Below are positions 11,087-21,964 of a stretch of 64,000 nucleotides of DNA, in pieces (position 1 is the stretch's first letter; each line of letters starts with the position of its first letter). Made by a program: the position numbers and the translations under genes. The notes under the pieces were generated by a model. The model did no database searches, was not told the origin of the DNA, and saw only the letters and a list, made by a program, of their open reading frames with translations. Source of the DNA: Chaetomium olivaceum (lineage: Eukaryota; Ascomycota; Sordariomycetes; Sordariales; Chaetomiaceae); contig JAYWVB010000076.1 in the NCBI GenBank assembly GCA_039881045.1, forward strand, positions 53,939 to 117,938. The letters are read 5' to 3'.

Positions 11087-14000
11087 CTAAGCATACTCCA
11101 ACTCCTCATTAACCCTCGAATTACACAGACACCTGCACTCGGGCACCGGACACTCCCTATGCCTCGCAAACCACTGCCGCGCATGATCCAGATGCAGGAC
11201 ATGCCCGCACGCCACGCAAAACGTCGGAAACCGCGCAGTCCGACGGCGCGCCTCCATCTCACTCCCACTTAGACCACCACCACCACACCACTCCCACTGC
11301 CCCCCCAACCAACACTTCCCCCCCAACCAGCACCGCCACCACCAATGCTGCTAGTGCTACCACTCCGCGGCATGCCCACCACCTCCAAACACACCACACA
11401 CCTCGGCAGGTGCTGTTTACAACTCGGACAGCTGATCCCGCTGGCAACCATCTTCTCGGTGTAGGGATTTGCCTGCTGCTGGTGGGCGCGGGCTTCGGTG
11501 CGCGGGGTCGGGGTGGACGTCGGGGTGGGCACGACGCTGCTGGTGGTGCCCGTGCCCGTGCCCGTGCCGCCGTGGCCAGTGCCAGTGCCAGTGCCAGTGC
11601 CGAGGCTGGGGGTGGGGGGCTTGAAGCCGCCCATGCCCATGCCCATGCCCATGCCGCTGCCCATGCCGCTGCTGCCGGTTCGGAGCGGGAGGGGCGGTGG
11701 GAGGTTGGTGGTGCTGGTAATGTTGTTGGTGTTGGTAGCGCTGGTGGAGGTGCGTGGCGGGGGCAGGGCTTCGGTTTTGAACTCGACGTCGCAGTAGACG
11801 CAGCGCAGGCCGATCTGGCGGGAGGGGGGCGGGACGGTGGGGCGGCCGCCGTGGTGCTTGCTGCGGAGGGTGGACTCGACGTCGAACTTGGCGCGGAAGA
11901 AGAAGGCGCGGTGGCGCTGGAGGTAGAAGCGGTAGGCGTTGCGCATGGCGGTGGCGCGGATGTCGTCGATGAAGCGCGGCGCGCAGGTGGAGAGGAGGAG
12001 GGTGGCCGTCTGGGTGTCGTGGAACTTGTGCACGTAGCGCGCGAGGATGTCGACGAGCGGGTCCGTCATGCCCGTGAGAATGATGCCCTCGATGTCGCCG
12101 GTGTCGATGGCGGCGGTCACTTCCCGGTCGAGCCAGGCGGTGAGGGCGTCGTCACTGAAGTAGCGGACGGCAACGAAGCAGCGGTCTCGTAGAGGTAGGG
12201 ATCTCTGATCGGCAATCTCGGCCCAGTTGCCGGTCGCGATGATGGCCGATATTGCGCGCAGGTAGGGGTCCGTCTTACAGGCCACGCTCTCGTCGAAATC
12301 CAGTGCTGTCCTAGCATCGTCGTCGCCGTTCTTGCCGATCAGCTGGAGCGCTAGCGAGACGAACAGCAGCTCCGGGTGCTCAGCGCTGGCCTTCTTCAGC
12401 ACCTGTACAGCCTGCTTTACGTCCCCCCTGAAAACGGCATGGGCGGCAACCATGGTGTACCACGTCGACTTCCTCCCGGGACTTGACGTAGACACTGCTT
12501 GCCTGAATTCTTCTTCGTAGGAGCGGCCGAGGCAGCATATCTCCAGACACATCTCTCTGTGATGCAAGCGCTTGGTCTCTACTGTTCCGTCAAACTTGGG
12601 TATCCCAAGCTTCTTGTTTATCGCGTTTAGGCAACGCTCCCACCCAGCCTCGTCGGGGGGTAACGAGTCTTCCGATAGCCTCATCTGAGGCTTACTACCT
12701 GTTTGGCGTTAGATTGGGGAACCAGGGGAAGACGAGACTACCCACCAAGATCATTGGTCCAGATACTGTGGACTCCCATATAACCAATGTCGAGAGGGTG
12801 CGACATCATCCCGCCGTCGGCAGCGGCCGCTTCGGCGCCTGTTTAAAGTGGTGAGCATCTAGAGAACAACGATGAAGTGTCGGTGGACTCACCAGCAGCC
12901 CAAGCCCAAACATCCGCTAGCCAGGGGTCATCAGCGACAATCTCCTGATTCTTGACAAAGTCAAAGCGGTAGCCCTCTTGCGCGCGGAGAAGCATTGTGT
13001 TATCAAGCGCAAACCGTTCTTTGCTCGAGAGACCCGCCATATCCCTGGCGTCAGTGAGCAGTTTCTCGTGCCGCTCCAACTGAGACAGAAGCTCCTCATC
13101 TAGCTGTTCCTTCCCCTGCTTCGAAGCTAGCCTCAATGCCTTGAGCTTGTCGGCGACTGGAGATGCGTCGTCAAACAACAAGGAGGGGCTGCTTTTGGAT
13201 GCCTCCGTAACGAGACGGCCATCAGGCGTTACATCCGTCAGACTCTGTTCTACTAGAGACTTGACGTTTGCTTTTTGGGGCCCAAATAACGGTATGTCGG
13301 AGAGGGCCTGTTCAGTTAGAAAAGGGCCAAAGATATCGAGTGCATGTGGTGGCTCGAAGTTCATCAGCTCCTGATAATCCGTCCCATCTGTGGGGTTGTT
13401 AACACTATCCGTTTTCAGCGAAACCCCATGACATACCAGCTTGTCCCCGATGCGGTGGTTGCCACGGTATGAGCTTGAAGGGGTGCTCTGAAGTAAAGGA
13501 CGGCTTCTCCAACACGTCAAGCGCGCCACTCGCCCTAAGCACTAGCGCCCGGGGCTGAAGAACGGGGGAGCTCAGGGTGACCCAGTCGAACGAGATGATC
13601 TTGTCATTTTTGCGGTTGGGTTCGGCGTAGAGAGGGTCCAGCTCGTATGACCGCCTAACCTCAAGAAGCTCGGGGCTGCCGTCCACCCTGACATCCTCCT
13701 CGAAATGCTCCCGTCTCGTCGACAAGACCCTCAGCTGGCCAGTACGAGAGAGCACACCAAGCAGGCCCGCTTGGTCACGGCAGAAGCGGAGGGCACGTAT
13801 GAAGGAGTCTCCGCTATCGGAAGGATTTGTTTCGTTCTGCACCGCGCGGTCAAGCCACAAAGCCCCGCCCCACGGAAGACCGTCCTGTTCAAGGGCGTCG
13901 GTGTACGACTGGTTGGTGTTATGACGACTAGTAGCCCGGCGATCCCATATCATGACACCAGGAATATCGAGGGCAGAAGATGCAAAGTAATTCTGGTCGG

Positions 14001-14712
14001 CGTAGTCGATGGCCAGGTTGTTGCAGCATTTGGTTTGGAATTGGGCAACTGGGCCCTGTCCTTGGTCTACGTTAAGATGGTGGTTGGTTAGTGAAGAGCT
14101 TCGACATAGCCGTTAAAAGCAGTTAGTTTTACCTCGTAGATCATGAATCCGCAAGCCCTGACCCTTGACACCCGCAACTAGCACGTTCGGGTTGTCCTCA
14201 AAGAACCTGACACTAGACACCGAGGCGTTCAATTCCAGTCTCTCCACCGGCTCCGAAGGAATTCCAACATCCGCAGGGAAGCCGGAGACGGTGGCATCCA
14301 TAGCCGAGAGACGGTTGACGTCCCAGATATGTAGACAGGTGTCACTCCTGACCCTGTCAAGCGCAACGGCCAATTTCCCGGCGGTGCTGAACGCCACGGC
14401 CTGGCAGGTACGCGACATCTTCAGGCCGAGCTCCAGGTAGGCATTGGAGTTGTCGTCGACCCGCAACAAGTTCACCACGCCAGTCAATGTGCCCACGGCA
14501 ACCAGGCCCGGCACAGTCGGCGACCAGTCGTAGGTGGTAAGGGGCGGGAAGTCATCGTGTTTTGTGAGTTTCCTGTGCTCGAACCGCCCTCTTTGGGCTA
14601 TGCCTGTCGGTTCATAGAGCTGCACCACACGATGTTGCAGGTTGATATGCAGGAAGGAATCGCGATTTGCGCTGGGCGACCACTTGATTAGGCCCGAGTC
14701 GGATCGATCCAT
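11087..14712 (-). CDS. SEACAT/GATOR2 subunit Mio/Sea4 (MIOS homologue)
   Basis: Five exons: 14712-14133, 14060-13437, 13387-12893, 12838-12746 and 12698-11087, with introns of 72, 49, 54 and 47 nt. The N terminus (GLIKWSPSANRDSFL) starts a WD40 beta-propeller typical of MIOS. A helical region follows, and the C terminus has zinc-binding Cys/His pairs: CVYCDVEF, CPSCKQHLPRCVVCLEVVG and CVACGHVLHLDHARQWF. The last zinc module lies in a different frame from the rest of exon 5. One missing base in a G run around 11280-11330 (minus sequence GGTTGGGGGGG) restores it and gives about 1,134 residues; unshifted, the frame stops at 11269. In this family the protein sits in the vacuole-associated SEA/GATOR complex and relieves inhibition of TORC1. 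It is divergent from the Efg1 gene. Identity is secure; the frame break is probably an assembly error. Confidence 0.9.
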
Positions 14713-15178
14713 GGCGGCGGCGGGTGGGACTTGATAGTGATGAATCGTTGATGGTCACAGGCGAAATGTGAATTATGCGATGGATGAGGGGATGAGACGG
14801 GGGTGTTTTTGAGGCTGGAGGATTGCAGAGAAACGAGTGCTGTTTCTCTAGATTCAACCCGTCCTCAATTGTTCACTTGGGTCTTGATGTTGTTGTTTTC
14901 ACCCATGTAATAACACGAGGTGAAATTGGTTGTCTAAGTTCATGAAGCATGCTTGGTCAACCACATTCAAGAGAGCTGGGGAGCTTCCCGAATTGGAGGT
15001 TTAACCCTAACCCTCTATTTGCGCTCGCGGCAGGCAGTGCAGGAGGGGCCCAAAATTTCTGGCTTGGTGGGATCGATTGGATCCTTGAACGCTAACTTTC
15101 GAATCGCTTGACAAACACCCGATCATCAAACGACTGCCTTCTCACGCGCAACACCGAGTAGGGAAAAAAGAAAAGAAA
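14713..15178. promoter_or_regulatory. Bidirectional promoter between mio/SEA4 and EFG1, with a telobox
   Basis: 466 bp separate the two start codons. TTAACCCTAACCCTC at 15001-15015 holds two CCCTAA units about 165 bp before the Efg1 ATG. This motif is recognised by Tbf1-type factors, which in yeasts act on ribosome-biogenesis and snoRNA genes. The regulatory role is inferred. Confidence 0.45.
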
Positions 15179-16065
15179 ATGGGAAATAAACGGCCACATC
15201 AAGACACCGAGTCTTCGGGCCCCGTCGAAAATGAGGCGAGAAAACGACTGAGAACCAACCGGCCGCATAGAGCAAAGCCTGCGGCCGTGGACCTCGACAG
15301 CCTCAATGCGATCAAGAAGCGTGCTAGGGCGATCGAGAGGTTGCTTGCGCGGGAGAACCTGAAGCTTCCAGCAAACAAACAAAACGACCTAGAGCGAGAG
15401 TTGGCGGCACACAAGCAGCGCATCGAGGATGCGCGGATGAAGAAGGATAGGAGCCACATGATACACAAGTACCATATGGTTCGGTTTTTTGGTATGCCAG
15501 TCTTGTTTTTTACTACCCATATTACCAGTCCTAACCCCCGCCCCCAGAAAGGAAAAAGGCCATGCGATTCGCCAAGCAGCTCGAAAAGAAGGTTGCGCAA
15601 GCGACGGACCCCGAGGAAGCTGCCCAGCTCAAAGCCGACCTCCACGTCGCGCAGGTCGACATCGACTACGCGATTTACTTTCCCTTTATGGAGCCCTACA
15701 TCAGCCTGTACGCGGCCGCCGCAGCGGGCGAGAAGGAGGAGACGAGCAAGGCAGCGGTTTATCTGCGTACCCCCCGACCACCCATGTGGACTGTTATTGA
15801 GAAGACGAGGGAGGAGGGCCAGGCTGCGCTCGAAAGGTTGCAGAATAGGCGGCCGCAGGCGGATTCGGGTTCGGAGGCTGCTCAACAGCCAGCACAGGAC
15901 GATGTCACGTCGAAACAGCACTCGAAAAAGAAGGGGAGGAAGGGAGGACAGCAAACGGGGGCGAAGACGTCAAAATCAGGGCCAAATCAGAAGAAGGAGC
16001 AGGCTGGGAGGACGAAAGACGATGATGAGGGGAGCGATGATGGTGGTTTCTTTGAAGAGGATTGA
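15179..16065 (+). CDS. EFG1: rRNA-processing protein Efg1
   Basis: Two exons (15179-15491, 15548-16065) joined over a 56-nt intron (GTATGC...CCCCAG); 276 residues. Residues about 40-120 give the Efg1 signature: LNAIKKRARAIERLLAR, then a Glu/Lys-rich helix, [20 protein letters not shown] across the splice, and a following helix with IDYAIYFPFMEPYISLY. The C-terminal third is Lys/Gln/Ser-rich and ends in an acidic patch (DDDEGSDDGGFFEED), as usual for nucleolar factors. In yeast Efg1 is needed for early 18S rRNA maturation and acts in the nucleolus. It shares its promoter region with mio/SEA4. The start is the only ATG before the conserved domain. Confidence 0.93.
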
Positions 16066-16207
16066 CGGCGGTTTTTGCGAGCATGGCAAGCGTGACCCAG
16101 CAAGGTGCATTGTTTCTAATGTCTGGTATTGTCAACAACTGACATAAATTCTGATACCCATTACTGAAGAGAAAAGAATTTCAAATGAGTTCTCTACCCC
16201 TATCACA

Positions 16208-16350
16208 TGAAGCTATGTGTGAGCAAGGAATCGAACCTCGGGTCGACCAGCGAGCAAATAAGGGGCGAGTGCCGTTGGTGGAAGTAAGTAAGTCTGTAAA
16301 GTATGTGTTTAAGTTAACCCGGTTCACCACTAATCTCGTACTGCAACCCA
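16208..16350 (-). pseudogene. tRNA-like remnant (T-arm intact)
   Basis: On the minus strand, CGAGGTTCGATTCCTTG forms a 5-bp T stem-loop with a full B box and is followed by CTCACACA, a plausible acceptor 3' half. A partner GTACGAG occurs about 120 nt upstream with two mismatches, next to TTAGTGGTGAACCGGG. The distance is too long and the anticodon arm cannot be placed. It overlaps the last codons of the neighbouring broken gene. Confidence 0.25.
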
Positions 16351-17319
16351 ACAACCTCGTGCATATTTCTCTAGTTCTTGGACGCTCAAAACAAAGTCTG
16401 CCTCCCCAGGGCTCGGGCTTCGAAGAAAAAGGAGGTCGAACTCCAACACCAATGCACCAGTAACATTATACGATACCAGATCCGTCGTGGTATTCTCAGT
16501 GATGGCAATACTTTGTCGCAGCACCGGCTGAAGGGCGGCACTATGCCGTGTTGTCATGGCCCCCGGACGAGTGCAGTGCGGTTCCTCCTCCCACTTCTCC
16601 AAGGTAATGGCGCGCCGAGCATGTTGAAACTTGGCGAGAACAACAATCTTGACCTGATGATCTGACGCAGAGAACCACCACCTCATCTGGTCGCGCAGCC
16701 CGGCCAACGACTGGGATTCTCCCGCTTCGACGACCAGTGTTGGCCAGGAGCCTGGCCCATCACGTTCCGGGCTTGGACCGCCGGTAGAGTCGCCCTCCCC
16801 GTAAACTCCATGATGGCCCTGTGCTCAATGTGTAACGGCACCGGTTGATAGCCAACTTTCCTGTCTGCCGCTTAAAACAAGTTGGTCACGATACCCCTCA
16901 TAGATTTTGACATGGAGTTTTTCATGTAAGAAGGTTTGAGTTGTGATGAAAAGAGTCTGGCGGTGACTATCGTAGCGTCGAAACCGGATCCTGCGACGCC
17001 GCTTCTCTCGTTCACGCTCGATCTTGGCGAAACCGCCAGGGGAGACGTCTGGTATAGATCTAGATACTGCTATGCAGGTATGAGGGGGTAATACTATACG
17101 TGTAACAACAAGGCAATCTCCAGTGTTGGAATTAATTGCGTCGAAGAGACTTTGCACATTGGTAAATCGGATAGTTCGTAAACTATCATCATCTTGGTCT
17201 GATCTCGACGGAGATGACGCCAACCTCGATGCCATAGACGTCATGGTAGAAATGAAGCTACTTGTAGATGGGAAACGTGAAGCGGAGGCTGGTCTGTGGG
17301 AGTTGTTAGAGGGATACAA
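16330..17319 (-). pseudogene. Fungal-specific orphan protein, split by one in-frame TGA
   Basis: One frame runs from the ATG at 17319 to a stop at 16330, interrupted only by TGA at 16827-16825. The first part (164 residues) has a Ser-rich N terminus, a conserved-looking block (TIRFTNVQSLFDAINSN) and a basic RRRRIRFRRYD segment. After the stop the same frame continues with GEGDSTGGPSPERDGPGSWP, then LRDQMRWWFSASDHQVKIVV and LEKWEEE. From memory these match a widespread, multicopy fungal family of unknown function (SWPTLVVEAG and LEKWEEE motifs). The stop follows CAT and could be CGA to TGA, a C-to-T change. It is a pseudogene, a sequencing error or, less likely, readthrough. Confidence 0.6.
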
Positions 17320-17796
17320 TTAATCGGCTCGCATACGGGCTTGAATCTGATGAAAAATGTCCGGTGCATATCGTGGATGAGATAGAAAAGAGGACGGGTG
17401 AAGCTGTTGCGGGTGTTGTGTGACGAAGTGGGGTTGGGGACCTCGACTCGAGCACTTTAGAATAGTCTAGTTTTGCAAGAATAAAAAGAACAATATCAGA
17501 GAACAAAGGGGAAAGAGTGGGATGATTCCCATTCAATGAGGCATTCACGCATATAAGTTTGCGAATCTTCAAGTTTGCGAATCTTCAAGTTTGCGTATCG
17601 AATCGGAATGTGAGAGTTGCGAACCAGGAAGCAAGCAGATTCAGGCCGCCGTGGTAGGCCTCACTCACACTTTCTTAAACGAATAGTTAAATTCAACTTC
17701 AGCTCATTCCAGCTCAACCTTTCTTAAACCTACTACACCACTTCTATTTCTACCCAATAAGAAACGCAAAGGTCGGGTATTCTCACAGACAAAAAT
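17320..17796. other. Divergent spacer, 477 bp
   Basis: Promoter side of both the orphan gene (minus) and the dsRNA-binding gene (plus). A 13-bp sequence, AATCTTCAAGTTT, is tandemly repeated at about 17563-17595. No coding exon was seen. Confidence 0.5.
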
Positions 17797-18940
17797 ATGG
17801 CCGCCAATACTGTGGCAATGTCGATACTAGACGAACCCGTCGACTATCGCGACCTGAAAGAATGGATCGAGGAGCAGGAGCGAAACCCGAAACCACTCAC
17901 GCCGCTTCAACAACGGGCCATTGCCGACCTCAGACGCTCTATTGAACCCGAGATTGGCGCCCGCGATTGGGTCAGCTTGATGAATCGTACTTCAAACACC
18001 CCCTACTCACTCCCAACACCCTCACTAACAACCTTAACCAGGATACTCCCAAGCCCACGGCAGCACCCACGCCTTCATCGACGAGCCGGCGCCGGACGAT
18101 AGATGGGCCTACCGGTGCCTCTTCAGGCCGACCGCCGACGCCGAGCAGGTGTCCTTCCCCAACGCCGAAGCGGGTTTCACCCCGAACGAGCACTCCGTGC
18201 CCGCAGCCCCCAGCTTCGGCCGCAAGAAGGACGCCAAGCAGTACGCGGCCAAGTGCTGCATCGAGTGGCTCATGAAGGGCGGCTACATGCCGTCGGACGG
18301 CGTAAGCGTCGAGTTCCCCAAGCCGCCCAAGACGTCCCGACACGCCAGCAGCACGCCGGTACCCTCCCCAGCCGCGAAGAAGCCCCGCGCAGCCGCAACG
18401 GACAACCCCGAGGCCACGCCCAACCGCCCCAGGAAACGGACCGCCACCGACGACAACAACGATAACGACAACAACGATAACGACAACAACGACAACAATG
18501 ACGATAGTGACGACGACGACCACGATGACCAGCCCGCCACCAAACGCGTCGAGCACCTCTGCCGCCTGCTGTGCCTGACCGTCCCGCACTACAGAATCAC
18601 CCCCGCCGTCCTCACCACCAGCACCACCAGCACCACCACCACCGCCTCAGACGACGCCGACGCCGACCCCACTCACACCACAGTCTCGGTCGTGACAAAC
18701 CCAAACCCGCAATTCTTCGACGGCCTCGCCGACTTTGGGCCCGACACCATCAACGTGCCCGAGGGGCTGGGCCGCGTGCGCAATGTCTATGGGCGGCGCA
18801 ACGCGCGGGAGAAGGCGGCCGAGGAGGTGCTGGCGTGGCTGGTGGCGGAGGAAGGGAGGCGGATGGCCGAGATCGACGAGATGATGGCGCAGGTCGGAGA
18901 GGTGCCTCCTCCGCTGTCTTCTGCTCCTCCTTCTGCTTGA
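17797..18940 (+). CDS. Double-stranded RNA-binding motif protein
   Basis: Two exons (17797-17986, 18042-18940) over a 55-nt intron with a CACTAAC branch site; 362 residues. Residues about 57-152 read as a dsRBM: DWVSLMNRYSQAHGSTHAF, an aromatic strand WAYRCLFR, a loop, then GRKKDAKQYAAKCCIEWL, the Lys/Ala-rich last helix that contacts RNA. A disordered linker with an Asn/Asp run (GACAAC repeats, 18450-18520) leads to a second, degenerate dsRBM-like part (EHLCRLLCL ... NVYGRRNAREKAAEEVLAWL). There is no RNase III or helicase domain, so this is a stand-alone dsRNA binder. A role in RNA silencing or rRNA metabolism is only a possibility. Confidence 0.75.
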
Positions 18941-19261
18941 GTATTCGTTTATTCTTTGGCGGGGAGTGGTGTGGGGTTGGGCGGGGGTGAGCCGAAGGGT
19001 GAGATAGGGGATGGGGATAGGGGCGCGGATGGGTGTTCATGGTTTGCGGTGCGTTTTGCGAGTGGCAATTTACTGGCGATTTATTGGAGGGAGATAAAAC
19101 ACCATCTGCTACATACCTAGATGGGTTATGGGATCTGGCATGGACACATAGTGATCCGCGGGTCAGGGGATGACGGCGGTGGCTCATTTAGGGTAAATAG
19201 GATGGACAACGGGATATCGTCAGTTGATAGCGGTGGTTTAGGGGATGCAGTTCAAAGGGTA
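18941..19261. other. Convergent spacer, 321 bp
   Basis: 3' flanks of the dsRNA-binding gene and of the Tpt1 gene. Nothing was recognised. Confidence 0.5.
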
Positions 19262-20457
19262 CTATACCCTCTTGCGATCGTGGGAACCGAGAAATAACGA
19301 CTTATAACCCAGCCAAATCCCCATCTTACGTCTAATAACCCCGTCACCTTCCCCGCCCCCTGCCCCGTCCTCCCCTCCACCACCACCACCACCACTCCCC
19401 CTCTTCCCATGCGGCGCCCTCACCTGCAAGCCCTCCGGCAAGTCCGCCACCTTCACGCCATCCTTCCACAACAACCCCACATCCTGCTTCCGCCCGGTCA
19501 CCTCCTTGAAATACTTCAGCGGCACCAGCCCGTTGGCATCGCCCTCGGTCAGCACGACCCCGTTGTCACTCATCCACCACCTGATCCCGCCGTCCCTCAG
19601 GCTGGCCGCCACGTCGACATAGATCAGCACCTCGGCGTCCCTGCGCATCCCGCTGATCACGCCGGCCTCCGAGTCCTCCGGCAGCCCGACGCTGAAGTGC
19701 ACGTGGTTCCGCCCCATGGGCTTGAGCCCGCCGCTGGCGACGATGGCCGGCCAAAAGGCAAAGTAGGTGCCGTGGATGACGGCGGGCGGGATGGCGACGG
19801 CGCCGTCGGGGAGGGTGGCGGTGCCGTCCTTTGCGTCGGCCGGCAGCGCGAGGGCCTTGAGCAGGTGCTCGCTGTCCAGCTTGATGGAGTGGCCCTGGTT
19901 GGCGCGGATGAGCCAGTCAGAGGGGTCGGTGGAGGTCTCGTCGAGGGCTGGGTTGGTGGCCGGGTTGGGCTTGATGGCGAAGCGCTGCTTGTCGCTGTTG
20001 TGGACGGCGTTGAGGATCTCGGGGAAGGTGGGCGCGAGGGCGCGGATGGGGCCCCATTGGAGCTGGATGTTTGTTAGTTAGTTGTCGTGCATCACCGGGA
20101 CACCATGCTCCCTCCACACTCCCTCCCACCCCTCACCAAAACAAAAAGGAGATGACGAAAAAAAGAAAAAAGAAAGGCACTCACCACCCTCCCAAATCCG
20201 CAAACCCCTCCCGATCCAGCTCACCCCCGCATTCCCCGCCTGATGCCTCAACAGCCTCGACAGCGCCCTCGACAAGTCCACCTCGCGCCGCGCCCTGCCC
20301 CCTTCACCACCACCACCACCCCCACCACCACTTTTACCACCCTTTCCCTTCCCCCACCACCACCGCGCCTCCCACCGCCGCCTGAGGCTCGGGATGACGA
20401 CATGGCCATGTCCTCGAGGCGGTCGGCGAGGGCGTCGGGGTCTGTTTCGGGATTCAT
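19262..20457 (-). CDS. TPT1: tRNA 2'-phosphotransferase Tpt1/KptA
   Basis: Two exons (20457-20185, 20062-19262) around a 122-nt intron with a CTAACTAAC branch site. The enzyme removes the splice-junction 2'-phosphate from ligated tRNA using NAD+. The catalytic Arg-His-Arg-Arg set is visible: SRALSRLLRHQ, then IRANQGHS, then GRNHVHFS. Exon 2 is intact. Exon 1 needs three one-base restorations in G-rich runs: near 20400 (MNPETD... frame to the frame with REVDLSRALS), at about 20224 (to reach GELDREGFADLG) and near 20187 before the donor. Three losses keep the overall phase. Tpt1 is expected to be essential, so assembly error is the likely cause. A Gly-rich linker (19370-19400) lies in the C-terminal part. 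Confidence 0.85.
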
Positions 20458-21964
20458 TGTTGCTGGGTTTGCTCCTGCTGCTGCTGAGATTTGGGGTTTG
20501 AAGTGATGGCTGGTTGCGCCTTGGTGAGTCGTAAGTTTTGAGTTGAGCTTGAGCTTGAGCTTGCGCTTGAGGTGACTGAGTTGAGATTTGGGGATGTGTT
20601 TCGCTGCTGGGGGTGGGGTGGTGGATAAGAATCTGGTTGCTGTGAATGTGGATGTGGTGGGGTGTGTGTGTGTAGGTGGCGACTGTCGTGGTTGCGGTCA
20701 GGCAAAGGCGGGGCAGGTTTGAAAGGTGTTTTTGCATAAGTGACTTGTGAGGTGGAAGGAAAAGAGGGAATTAGTAGAGCAAGGTGAAATGGTGCTTACT
20801 TTTTGTGGAGGTTGCTTGTTAAGAAGTAGATATTGAAATTCGATGTGGGGTTGAAGGTGAAGGCAAGACGTTGCGAGAGGCTATTCTTCGGTTTAATCGT
20901 GATGGGGCTAGTGAGCGTCAAGAGGCCAGGAATTGCTTCCCAGTGAAACTGCAGTATATGTTCTCTGCTTCAAGACGGGATGACCAAAGAACAACCGGCA
21001 ACCTGTCTCTTTTGTAACCCTTAGGGAGTCTTGTGTAAGCCCAAGTTAGGTGAGATACTGTCGTTAGGTATATGCACTACGTTCCGGTGACTCATGCCGG
21101 CAGCCCAAGTTCAATTCAAAGCAACACAAGATAGAAACTCAAAGTGAACAAAAACAGAGCACTCATCATCATTGTATGTATGTACAAGCACAAGCAGTCA
21201 ACAATTAGATACAGCCCTTCAACTCCCACCTCCCACGGTTGGCTGCCCTCCAGCCCACCCGTATTTGTGCCCACGCGTCCGTTCCAACCCAAGGGTATCG
21301 ACGACCGTCCAAATCCTGCCCGCCGCCAACACCAGACAGAAACGACCTGGAAGAGAGAGATAGAAACACCAGCGCCCCCTTAATTGATTAATTCAAGACC
21401 ACCGAAACCCCCCCCGCACCAATGCAGAAGCAAAACAACCAAAACGACCAACCAAACCATTAAACAAGCGCAACCGACACCCTTTATAATAATAGCAATG
21501 GCGTAAAAACGTCGTCCTCCCTTTTTAACCCTCCTTCCAAAGCACAACCAAAAACTTTCCATTCGTCCGTCCCCCCTTGCCCATGAGCGTTTCGTCTCTG
21601 CGTCGGCAGTCGTCGAAACCAAAGACGCCATGCTCATGCTTTTGTCCAAAATCCTCCAACAGGAACCAAAAATGCAAATAAAGCAAAATGCATAAAAATG
21701 CAACGAATACTAATGATGCAAATGCCGGATGCGAAACAAAGTCGTCAAATGCGAGCGTCCCATGTCCGATGATGCCAAAAAAAGACGAGAAACGCCATGC
21801 CGCCCGTCTGCAACATGCATTATATCGGTATTGGTACAAGTCGTGAACGTACAATTATACGCCTAGTTCATGATATGTCGTCGCGGCGTCAGCCATCTGC
21901 GTCCCCCCGCCCTCATGTATTCTTTTGGCGGAATTCATTGTTTGTTGGACAGACAGACGTCCCT
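20458..21964. other. Intergenic, 1.5 kb
   Basis: Promoter of TPT1 and 3' flank of the large downstream minus-strand gene. It has pyrimidine/purine-skewed stretches and repeated GAGCTT units (20540-20565). No gene was recognised. Confidence 0.5.

Noticed and set aside
11410..12192. 260-codon open frame opposite mio/SEA4
   Set aside because: Low-complexity Gly/Ala/Val shadow of the Sea4 coding strand.
19409..20077. 222-codon open frame opposite TPT1
   Set aside because: Shadow of exon 2 of TPT1, whose catalytic motifs are on the minus strand.
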